A stretch of 64,000 nucleotides of DNA from Pseudogymnoascus destructans (taxonomy: Eukaryota > Ascomycota > Leotiomycetes > Thelebolales > Thelebolaceae): contig NW_020167544.1 of NCBI RefSeq assembly GCF_001641265.1, positions 310,001 to 374,000 of the forward strand, in the 5' to 3' direction. Position numbers and translations under genes: made by a program. This document shows, one piece after another, positions 55,071 to 64,000 of the stretch (position 1 is the first letter of the stretch; each line of letters opens with the position of its first letter). The notes under the pieces were generated by a model. The model saw only the letters and a program-made list of their open reading frames with translations. It searched no databases and had not been told where the DNA came from.

Positions 55071-55922
55071 TTTTGTGACCATGGTAAAAAAGAGGATTGA
55101 TCGGTCGTATTTATGGTGTCGTGGGGGGATGGCGTGGTGGTGATGTGTTTGCTGGTCTGTGGTGTTGTTGGGGAATGAGTGGGATGCCGGGGGAAAGGAG
55201 AAAGGTAGGGCTATATTCAATATCACAGACATAGATATACGAGAGGAATAACTTTCATTCATTTCATCCCTTTCCCTCCTTCTAGGGCCCCTTTCCAATT
55301 TCCATCCTAGTGTCAAAAAAACTCCAACCCGCCCACCCCTAAAACGCATCCGTAACCTTGAAGAATACTATAAAAAAAAGGCCATGACGATGACTGGGCT
55401 CCCACGTTATGACAAACAACACAAAAAAACAATAAAATAGTCGCGTAGCTAGCTGATTGATAAATTTCAATTCCCAAATATATCCCTTACAAAATGAGCC
55501 TGTTTCCCATTGATAACTCCTTGGCTGTGTTGTTGTTCCCGTGTCCTGATCGGTTTCCCTTTCCTTTTGTTTATTTTTTCTCGTTGGAGTTTGCCTCCCC
55601 CCCAATGTAGGAGGGAGCGTGAGCAATGATTTGGATGATGCGGTGCGACGATGCGTCGCGCATCCGTCTATCCGTCGGTGGGTGGGAGCGGCTTGACGGA
55701 TGGATGGGCTCGGTATAAGAGAGCGTCCATCGCCCGGCCACCGTACGTGGGTGAGGTATCTTTGTTTTCCTCCCCATGTTCGCGTGTGCATTACACCCAT
55801 CCACCTTCCGCCTATCTTTCGTGGTCGTGGTTCCGTAATCCCACATTCATCTACATCCATCCACTCTTCTTCCCTTTCGTCTCGGGAGCTCGGCCTAAAT
55901 TCCCCTTCCCCTGCCCCATCCA
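55071..55922. other. 3' flank of the Zn2Cys6 gene
   Basis: Nothing recognised. The frames in this stretch overlap low-complexity sequence and carry no motifs. Confidence 0.4.
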
Positions 55923-56132
55923 CTACCTATACTGCAAATGCTCCCCCACACCCCCCACACCCCCCACCCCCACCACCCCCACCACCCCAACCAACCCCAG
56001 TCCCCCAAACCCGCTATCATGCTGTTCCAACCCCAGACACTGATGCTGCTGGCCCTGCCCCTGCTGATCGCCCTGCTGTTGCGTATGATGACCAAACACC
56101 CCACTCCCCTGCCCAACTCCCATCCCGGGCCT

Positions 56133-56163
<31 letters not shown>

Positions 56164-58328
56164 GATGTAGTCCTCGAGTGAGACATGAACCCATAATCCG
56201 TCAACGGCGCGTAATCAAGCGGTGTATGCATAGCCTGATACGGCGCTGGAGTTTGCGGCTGCTGCTGTTGCTGGTGATGTTGTTCAGGTTGAAACGGCGG
56301 GAGGGGTTCTTGGCCTAGGAGAGGGGGTTGGGGGGGTGTGTGCGTGTGCGTGTGTTGTGCGTGTTGCTGCTGTTGTTGTTGGTGGTGGTGTGGGTGTGCG
56401 TGGACGGCGGATGTGACGTCGTCGAGGCGTTTGTTTTCGAAGGGTTTGATGTCGTATTGTTTTGGGTCGTAGGGTTTGACGTCGTAGGGCTTGACGTCGT
56501 ATTGCTCATTGTCGTATGGCTTCGCGTCATACTGCTGCTGCTGCTGTTGCCGTGGCAGGCTAGGCACGCCCATTCCGGCATTCCCGAAACCGTCAAAGAT
56601 GTCCACGGCGCCTGGACCCATACCCGATGAAGGCTCGGGCAGGGTCTGCAGCATGGGCGTGACGAGACGCGGGAGGATGTCGTGGATCTTGGCGATGAGG
56701 AGGGGGCGGAAGCGGGTGTCGCCGTTGCGGAGGGAGGAGAGGAGGAAGAGGAATTGGTTGAGGTAGTCGGTTGGGGCGGGGGCGAAGGGGTCGGCGGGGG
56801 GTGGGGTGACGGAGAGGACGTCGGTGAGGGAGTAGGCTACGTCGAAGAGTTTCTCGACCTGGGAGGGGTTAGTGAGGGTTGTACGTTGGATGGCAAGGGA
56901 ACGTACCAGTCCTACGCCGTGGACTTCTATCGAATGTGGGGAGAAGCCTGCGGTCATCGCGATGAGGTCTCTTGAGATCTCGACCGGATACTGGAATGTC
57001 ATGCTCGGGTCGTCGTTGCCGCTGCTGACGCACCCGTTCGAGATACCCAACTGCCAGACCACATTGCGCAGCCACTGCTGGTTGATGCGCAGCTCAGCAG
57101 CCTGGGACTCGGTGCTGTTGAGGTATGCGGGAAGTGCGTCCGAAAGCTGCTTCTGCAGAGCCGACAGGTAAGCTGGAGAGCAGTCGTCGCGTGTCTTGTT
57201 CCAGAGAGCGACGAACTTGTCGTCGAAAGGCTTGAAGAGGGTGACGAGGTGGATGAAGCCAGTAAGTGGGGCAGAGTGTTCTGTCGGATCGTCGTTCGCG
57301 GTAGGAAGCTCAATAGTCGATGGGAGAGTGAGTGGACGGTGTCGTTGCAGAGCATACGATCTGAATATGTTAGTTGTAGCTCAATAAAACCATGGAATAG
57401 AAACATACCTCTCAGCCACAAACAACAGCCAATACAACCGTCTCCTCCTCGACGATTCAATCACATCAAACTGCGCATACGACTCCTCCTTGTTCATCCC
57501 CAAAATCAACGCGAGCGTCGTCGCCTCCCTCAGATGGAACCACGCCTTATTATGCAGATCCAGCCCAAAGTAGCAGCCGAACAAGAAGTAGCTCGTCGCC
57601 AGACTCCCCAGCGTCGGCGACTCGAGGTGGTCATACCCCTTCCTTACGCGGATCGTCTCCTCCATCAGCATCGTCCCGCTCATCAGATTCGCACCGGGCA
57701 TGCTATCGAGCCCCATCGGGTCACCCGGCACCGGCATCCCCGGCTGGATGAGCATGAACGCGCACAGCGACGTGAGCAAACAATACGTATCCGTATCTCT
57801 ATCCGCGAACCTCGCCTGCGCCTCCAGCTTCCCGCGATGTAGGATGGGGATCGTGGGGTACATATTCACGAAGAAGAAATCGATACACTGGGCTACGATC
57901 TCATTTGTCAACAACCCGGGCGTCGGAGCGAGCGTAGGCGCGCACAGCGGTGGCGGGCTGGCGAAGGCATTCCCGGCGAGCAGGCGCGCGTGCGCCTTGG
58001 AGGAGAGGGCGGACTGGCGGTTCTGCTCGCGCAGCTCGGAGATGACTTTTGCGCGGGAGCCCTTGGGGCCCTTCTTTTGTGGGATGGCGTTGTATGTGCA
58101 GGCGAGCTGGGCGGAGGAGCAGTTGCGGCAGGGGGAGAGGCCGTCGCATTTCACCTTTCGGCGATGGCAGGCGTCGCAGGCGCGTTTGACGGAGGTCGAG
58201 GTTGTGGTTGTGGTTGTGGTTGTTGTGGTTGTGGGTAGCGGTGCGGTTGTTGAGGGTGTTGGTGGTGGAGGAGCGGAGGAGCCGGATGAGGCGGAGGAGG
58301 AGGAGGAGGAGGGTGTTGCGGAGGACAT
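55923..58328 (-). CDS. Zn2Cys6 transcription factor with fungal TF domain and polyQ tail
   Basis: Gene join(58328..57409, 57360..56907, 56858..55923), 769 residues. Introns of 48 nt each (GTATGT and GTACGT donors) keep frame. After a Ser/Pro/Thr-rich leader comes a binuclear zinc cluster, Cys 51, 54, 61, 67, 70, 77 (C-X2-C-X6-C-X5-C-X2-C-X6-C; ACDACHRRKVKCDGLSPC). The linker GPKGSRAKVISELRE and the middle domain (WFHLREATTLALILGMNKEE, SRRRRLYWLLFVAER, SYALQRHRPLTLPSTIEL) are the fungal-specific TF region. They resemble sugar-use regulators of the maltose/galactose type, though the target is not known. The C-terminal 200 residues hold six tandem YDxKP-type pentapeptides (about 56432-56533), several polyQ tracts, His-rich stretches and a Gly/Val repeat, probably an activation region prone to length change. 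Confidence 0.88.
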
Positions 58329-58649
58329 GATTCGGGGAGTTTGTGATGAGGTCGTGATGGGTAGGGAGGTTCGAGGGGCGGCGGACAGGCCGTGGTAACG
58401 TTGTAGCCGTCACCGATGGGGATGTGCGTCGGCGAGGGTTGTTGGAGGTTATTGCGAAGGAGCGGACGAGGTTGTCGCCGTCGGAGAGGTAGTCGGCGGT
58501 GATATGGGGTGAGGAAGCTGGGCGAGGATATTCGGAGCGGCGGCTTTGGGGTGGAGGATGGGTGGGATGGGTGGTGGAATGAGCGGAGAGTTGGGGGGTG
58601 GGGGGTTTGAGGGTGTGGGGGGGGGGATTTGACAGGTTTTTGCGGGGAT

Positions 58650-58865
58650 GGGAGTAGTGGGAGTGGTGGGAGTGGTGGGAGTGAGAGTAGTGGGAGTGAG
58701 AGTAGTGGGAGTGAGAGTAGTGGGAGTGAGAGTAGTGGGAGTGAGAGTAGTGGGAGTGAGAGTAGTGGGAGTGAGAGTGGTGGGAGTGAGAGTGGTGGGA
58801 GTGAGAGTGGTGGCAGTGATAGAGTGAGAGTAGTGGGATTGATAGAGTGAGAGTGGTGGGAGTGA
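58650..58865. repeat. 15-bp minisatellite upstream of the Zn2Cys6 gene
   Basis: About eight to ten copies of GGGAGTGAGAGTAGT, then variants with GTGGT, 0.3-0.5 kb upstream of the start codon of the minus-strand regulator. Copy number could affect its promoter. Confidence 0.85.
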
Positions 58866-58977
58866 GATGGATGGGGGATGGGATGGGGTATGGGGTATGG
58901 GGTATGGGGTATGGAGGTACACTGGGAAGTAGAGATGGGGTATCAGGGGCCATGGGCTGACGCTGACTGCTGAATGC

Positions 58978-59135
58978 AGCGAGGTACACTAGGGTAGGAG
59001 GACACACTTACAGTAGCTAGGGTACACTACACTAGGGGTAGGACACACTTAGCGAGGGTACACTAGGGGTACGAGGACACACTTAGCGAGGGTACACTAG
59101 GGGTACGAGGACACACTTAGCGAGGGTACGAGTGA
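58978..59135. repeat. Short tandem array, about 34-bp unit
   Basis: The unit ACTAGGGGTACGAGGACACA followed by CTTAGCGAGGGTAC is repeated about three to four times with small changes. No coding sense. Confidence 0.75.
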
Positions 59136-60687
59136 GGGTAAAGTGAGGGTACAAGCGGGGCATTGTATGCACGGCAGCCCTTCATTTGTCAGTTTGATGC
59201 ATGTCATGATGTTATTTACTGTCCTGTCCTGTCCTGTCCTGTATGTCCTGAGTAGGATCACATAGACTGAGTAAGCCCGCCTCCCTTGCCGCAAAAGGGC
59301 CGACTTGTGCCTGCCAACCCGCATTCCTCATTCCTCATTCCTCATTCCTCATACCTCATACCTCATACCTCATACCTCATACCTCATACCTCATACATCC
59401 GCTCGAGGTCCTGTATGTACTTACTGTACAGGTTTTTGCTCTGGCGGGTGATGCCGAGTGTGGAGATGGCAATGTTGTGGGTGTAAGTGGTTTATTTCAT
59501 CTCACATTGACCCCTTCCAGACCACCACTAGGACCATCTCTGAAATCCGCAGCCCTCTGAAGCCGTCGAGTATATAAGGGGTCAAAAGTTCGCCCCTTTC
59601 TCCTCAATAAAAGACCATTTACTTTCTTCCAGCCCACTCATCATATGCTTGACATCCACGCAATATATTTTGCCAAAATACCTCACCGATCCGAGGCAAC
59701 GTTTTCAAAAACATATAATATTCATTGAAACGCGTATCAATTTCTTCACTGGGACCCGCAAATTTGCACTCCAATACAAATACATCTCTACCAAGGCCCC
59801 ATTCCAAAGGTTGAGAAAGTGCAAAAACAACGATGCCATCACCTCTTCAGCCACCTCCTTGTCACTACCGCCTCTGCCGCCACCATCACCACCCCGCCCA
59901 CCCATCCCCCTCCCTTCGCGTTTGACAAACCGCATTGGCATACTAGACCCTCGCTGGGATATGTTTTCTCAGCGCCCTCCAAAAGCGAACACAGTGTGGG
60001 CTCGGTAGTTTAGATATTTCGTGTGGCTGTAATCATCTGTAGGCCCTCGTCTCGTGGTTTTATATATCGTTCGACTGTGATGAGTGCGCTGAGCTGGGGA
60101 AGTCGCAGCCTGCTGTTATCATTGCACGCTTCTCTCAATATACCCTATCTGCTCCCTTTACGTTTGTTGCTTCAGCACCCCTCTCCTTGATCTTCTGATA
60201 CTTAATTGTCACCGGATAGCGCTAGACCTTGATCACCGTTGCTCAAATGTGAAACAGCAGCGACCTTTTCCCTGGAGACTGCTCACTTGTTACGTGCATT
60301 TTTGTCCTGGGTTTTCATCGCTAGTCCAAGTAGAAGTAGTCATGCGGATCCGCACGTACCTCGGATTTGTTTTTCTATGGGCACGCTTCTTGCGCGTTGG
60401 GTAGTGGGATGTCAGGGGGTTTGGTTCGCATGAAGGACTTTTATCCCATGAACTGGTTCATCATTGGGATGGCAACTGTCATACCATGTTAATCAAAGTC
60501 TCGGTATATATGGATTACAACAAACATTCCACAGCGGGTACCAGCGCTTATACCAGGTTTCTCCCCCCCACCGCTGCCTGAAAACATGTGAAATGAATAA
60601 GTTCGGCGGTACTATCGTTATAACATCAAAGCGTGTGGCAATTTCCTCCCCGAACCCCTTGTCAGACAGCAAAGCGGGCATCTCACA

Positions 60688-63542
60688 CAGCGCTCCTAAT
60701 AGTCCAAACAGTCAGTCTGGAAACCTCAGACTGGACTGTTAGTCGGTCCGTCATGGTCAGACTGGACTAGTCGTCGGTCTGTCATGGGCAGACTGGACTG
60801 TTGGTCTGTTCGTTATCGTCAGACCAGACGGACGGTCCGGTCCGTCTTTGCCAGACTGGACTGTTGGTCCGTCCGTCATCATCAGACCAGACTGCAGTCT
60901 GGACTATTAGTCTAAATCACAACATATGACTTGTAGCCTTTGCTATCTATGATTCTACCTCCAAGCTCCCCTATGTCATCTCCACTGTGCCTGATCCCCC
61001 ACCGCTCTCATCGCGCCCCAATGCATCAGAGTGGTTGAACCCAGCAGCCGCATCGACATAGCGACACTAGACTCTGCAATTAGCTGACGGTAGTCCTCAT
61101 GAAGCAGAAAACTCACATCTGATGGGACTATCAAGGCGCTGCTGTCCCAGGAACGTAGACATTCTACGAGATTTAAAGTTTCAGCGTCCATAGCTCCTCG
61201 CTGATCGGTTACCGTAAGTTTTGATTTCGAGAAGAGTCGCTCTGTCCCAGAAGACATGGCTGCAATAGAAAGAATGTCAATGGCCATCAATGACAAGCTA
61301 GGGAATCGTTTTCGCTGGGCCACCTCCAGCCACCATTTCAGCGGGTCTGGCGTCATCACAACAGGCTCACGGCAGTACACTTCGTACTCGTCATCGTCTG
61401 TGTTGAAAATCGTCGCCTTCTGCTCATTCATCCACATTTTGTACCCATTTAGTCGCCTCGTAGTTGGCTCCTCTGCTAAGCCTGGTCGAAGAACTGGCAA
61501 GGAAGAAGTTGATTTGTATGATTGCCTCCACAGCTGCCCTACCCGAGATTTAGCTCTCTCAATCCATTCCGTCTTGTCTTCCCAAGTCTTCTCCATGTAC
61601 GCCCACTTGAAAGAAGGGTTTAAGACTGTGGCTGCTGAATAGACTGGAGAGTCTTCTGTCAATTCATAGTAGTCGGCCAGTTTGGCCCAAGCAGTCTCCA
61701 TCATCGTAGCCAAGTGGGGGATGGTGGTGGCCTCCCTGGCGGCCTCGATGTGGTGTAGGAGATAATCCATGGTGGGAAGAACGTCAGCGATGGAATTTTG
61801 AACGCCCTCGTTGGCCATTGTCGCATCGTTATAGACCACGATATTATGAAGCTTTCCTATCGCCCCTCGCTTTCTCCATTCCTCAATCTCCTCTTCGGAC
61901 GGCCCACCATAGGAGCCTGTCGTCCGCGGCCGTTTTCCTATGAGAAATTCCATCATGGCCAGGTTTATGATGTGGCCGGTACAGCGAAGCCGGTGAGGAA
62001 GAGGGTCGTAGAACATCAAACTCTCGCTTTAGTTCGTCAGAGACCTTGTCAATCATGGTGTTCATGTTGCTAGCATTGTCCATCATGAAATATCCAACTT
62101 TTATAGCGATTCCATATTCTCGTATGAACTCCATGATGGCTTCGGCCATGTTTTCTCCACTGTGTTCTCCTTCCAGCTCCTTAATCCTCACCACAAGCGA
62201 TTGTAAACCGTGATCTTTGGCTACGAATTGAACTGTGAAACCAATGACCCCCAAACCATTCGGCGAAGTCCAATTGTCAGGAATAATATGGATCAAAGAA
62301 AGAGCATTTTGCAAAGCTCTCTTTACAAACTCCTTCTTGTTTTCATAGCCCCATTGTAAGTCGGTTTTAACTGTATCGCCAGACCTTGGAAGGAGATCAT
62401 CGGCAGCCGGACGAAGATAGCGGATGAAGTTACGAAAGGCTGGGTGTTCGACCTGAGCAAAAGGGAGACTGCAAGCTACCGTGTAGCGGCAGTATAGTTC
62501 GCGCAGAGTGGCTTGGTCAAGCGCATCCTCCTCTACTGTCACCTTGCGTCTCTTGGTAGAGGTCAGGGTTTCTTTGCTCAAGAAGGAACTGATGTCTCCA
62601 AGGCGGCTTTCTGTAGCTTCCCGGTGGATGTCTTGCCTCTTAGAGAGCACAATTCCATGCTGTTTACGCAGATGATCGATGATAGTGGACGATCCACCAG
62701 AGCAGTTGTACTTCTTGTCTGCTTTCTTCCTGTCGAAGCAGGGTTGGCAATACCACCATTTCCTTCCGTTGGAATCAACCCAGGCAGCTGGTATATTCCT
62801 GCCCTCTTATAGTCGACAATGTTGCCAGCTAGGGGATGTCTTGTGGCGGGGGGCGCTAGGATTTGAAGATGAGGAAGCTGCCGAAGAAGAAGTGGCTAAG
62901 TTAAGGTCAGAATCGTCCAGACGGCTATTACAGCCAGAAGCACTACTCGAGAGATCGCCAATAGAAGACATGACTTGTGATAGGTTTTGCAGTAAATGGT
63001 GGCTGCACACATGTTCGATTCCATCACTGGCACCGCCGTTACCGGGCCCAAAATATATACTGATGATGAAAAATAAACACTCATACCGTCACGTGGACAG
63101 ACGTATTTACCTCTAGCTCTGTAGGTTGAAATTACTTGACCGAAAAGCTCTTGCACTCTCTCTCTCTGAGCCAATTGAAGTCTAACCACTGACAGGAATT
63201 GAGAATCGCTAAGCCCAACAGGGCTAGCATGGTTACGATGGCATTAGTGGCCAGGCTTCAATTGGCTTGGAGGACGTGCAGGAAAATTGGGACTATTAGT
63301 CTGACAGTCGGTCTGAGATCATTGGACCAGACGGTTGGTCAGTCTGTTTCAGTCAGACCAGACCATCCGTCCAGTCTGACAAACATAGACTGGACCAACA
63401 GTCTGTCTGATGGACATAGACTGGACCATCAGTCTGGTCTGTAAAACGCAGACTGGACCGATAGTCTATGGACTATTAGTCTGGACTGCAGTCTGGACTA
63501 ATAGTCCAGTTAATGGTCTGGACTATTAGGTTAGGAGCACTG
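60688..63542 (-). mobile_element. hAT-superfamily transposon with exact 8-bp target duplication
   Basis: The element starts CAGCGCTCCTAATAGTCC and ends ...AGGAGCACTG (reverse complement CAGTGCTCCTAA). It is flanked by ATCTCACA at 60680-60687 and 63543-63550, a perfect 8-bp target duplication, the hallmark of hAT elements. Length is 2,855 bp. Both subterminal regions (about 60700-60915 and 63290-63530) are packed with CAGACTGGACTG / CAGTCCAGTCTG-type motifs in both orientations, probably transposase-binding sites. The transposase inside is frameshifted. The intact duplication implies no excision and moderate age. Confidence 0.93.
60976..63010 (-). pseudogene. hAT transposase with BED zinc finger, frameshifted
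   Basis: The N-terminal region begins around 63010 (GTG in the frame; no ATG is certain). It is followed by a TAA at 62807-62809, which may lie in an intron. The BED finger reads KWWYCQPCFDRKKADKKYNC...IDHLRKQHG. Then come the transposase body (PFAQVEHPAFRNFIRYLRP, DNWTSPNGLGVIGFTVQFV, VGYFMMDNASNMNTMI), a frameshift near 62005 (KREFDVL to YDPLPHRLRCTGHIINLAM), an all-helical region and the C-terminal hATC dimerisation domain (ILSIAAMSSGTERLFSKSKL, DQRGAMDAETLNLVECLRSW). The stop is at 60976. One frameshift makes it inactive unless it is an assembly error. Confidence 0.85.
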
Positions 63543-63550
63543 ATCTCACA

Positions 63551-63789
63551 AAGAATGAAGCCAGAGTCATTAGACAGCCATGCCTTATGTTACAATCACT
63601 AGTTTACACGGATAACATTAATACAACATATACCAACATCTTTATTAGTAGAGACGATAGGAGGTTGGTGACGGCGTGATGTTGGCGGCTGCGAGGGCGG
63701 CTGGGGGCGGCCGGCTTGTCAAGTTTGGGATGTTTGAGGAGGTAACATGTTTGGATATTACTTTGTTAGTGATATCAAATAAACAGGGT
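63551..63789. other. Right flank of the hAT element
   Basis: No feature was recognised in this 240-bp stretch. Confidence 0.4.
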
Positions 63790-63935
63790 TAGAAACTCGA
63801 GTATAGTCATGAGTATTAGCATGTACTCGTACTCATGTGTACAGTAAATCCTCGTATTCATAAGTTACTCATAGTCTAATTAGGATTATCTCTGCTTAGT
63901 CAGCACAAAATCGAAATACCGCATTAATTGGGTTA
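63790..63935. repeat. Second copy of the GAGTA-rich Harbinger-type end
   Basis: The sequence is homologous, in the opposite orientation, to 17985-18125: ACTCGTACTCATG..., TAAATCCTCGTATTC, CTAATTAGGATTATC, CTGACTAAGCA (complement). The element would extend to the right, beyond the window. Confidence 0.6.
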
Positions 63936-64000
63936 TAAGATATTATCTTGTAGGGGGGAATACTTGCATGGACGTTACGTTGAGACCATATCTTATAGGT

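Larger units (their letters stand above)
58329..60687. other. Promoter-side region rich in simple repeats
   Basis: Upstream of the Zn2Cys6 gene. It carries separate arrays listed below (15-bp GGGAGTGAGAGTAGT and 34-bp ACTAGGGGTACGAGG units), plus TGTCC pentamers (about 59218-59248) and CTCATACCT units (about 59320-59397). Two minus-strand fragments, at 59619-59807 (PSEEIDTRFNEYYMFLKTLP) and 60493-60681 (GEEIATRFDVI), share an EEIxTRF stretch. They may be remnants of one duplicated, unrecognised gene. Confidence 0.45.

Noticed and set aside
58449..58922. Open frame of repeated TPTTL residues
   Set aside because: By-product of the 15-bp GGGAGTGAGAGTAGT array.

Overview
This window looks like a chromosome segment of a filamentous ascomycete (Pezizomycotina). 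The evidence is short 48-80 nt introns with GTNNGT donors, GC-rich coding exons, fungal-only families (a Zn2Cys6 regulator, a DUF7729-like GPI protein, a cAMP-receptor-like GPCR, an NWD2/NACHT NLR) and a rich set of fungal DNA transposons. No bacterial operon logic, CRISPR array or rRNA/tRNA gene was seen. The exact genus cannot be read from the sequence.

Layout. 0-3.4 kb holds two decayed metabolic genes on the minus strand, a secreted GH13 alpha-amylase and a sorbose-reductase-type SDR. 6.1-6.7 kb is an RpiB/LacAB sugar-phosphate isomerase. 7.7-9.5 kb is a degenerate pogo/Fot1 transposon with stops at former glutamine codons. 9.9-11.0 kb is a GPI-anchored cell-surface protein. 12.2-14.5 kb is a wrecked NLR gene. 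14.6-18.1 kb is a transposon graveyard: a Tigger/pogo 3' fragment, a 954-bp element with perfect 44-bp inverted repeats, and a Harbinger transposase. 18.5-29.3 kb is a healthy genic block: a b561-type membrane protein, kinetochore subunit Nnf1, a PH-domain protein and an NTF2/RRM protein (G3BP type). 30.4-31.7 kb is a GPCR that lacks its central segment. 34.0-39.9 kb is again mobile DNA: a gypsy pol relic, an apparently intact pogo element with perfect 46-bp TIRs, a solo LTR with a 5-bp target duplication, and a DUF3435-type fragment. 43.7-48.1 kb is a 1,492-codon disordered protein with a methyltransferase-like C-terminus. 49.3-51.0 kb is a broken MFS sugar transporter. 51.2-52.8 kb is the DNA primase large subunit. 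53-55 kb is a diverged GGAAGGAACGAC-type repeat field. 55.9-58.3 kb is a Zn2Cys6 regulator. 60.7-63.5 kb is a hAT element with an exact 8-bp target duplication. The last 0.2 kb begins a second copy of the Harbinger-type end found at 18.0 kb.

How it fits together. The intact genes are mostly housekeeping: replication (Pri2), kinetochore (Nnf1), RNA/stress granule (NTF2-RRM), membrane and signalling. They alternate with transposon-rich islands. The environment-facing genes (amylase, SDR, sugar transporter, GPCR, NLR) are all broken, each by several lesions. Many stops in the repeats are CAG/CAA to TAG/TAA or CGA to TGA changes, which suggests past repeat-induced point mutation (RIP). The pogo element at 36.6-38.4 kb has escaped this and may be recent. 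A second theme is an intra-exon strand-composition switch: several exons start C-rich and end G-rich, and some reset at the next intron.
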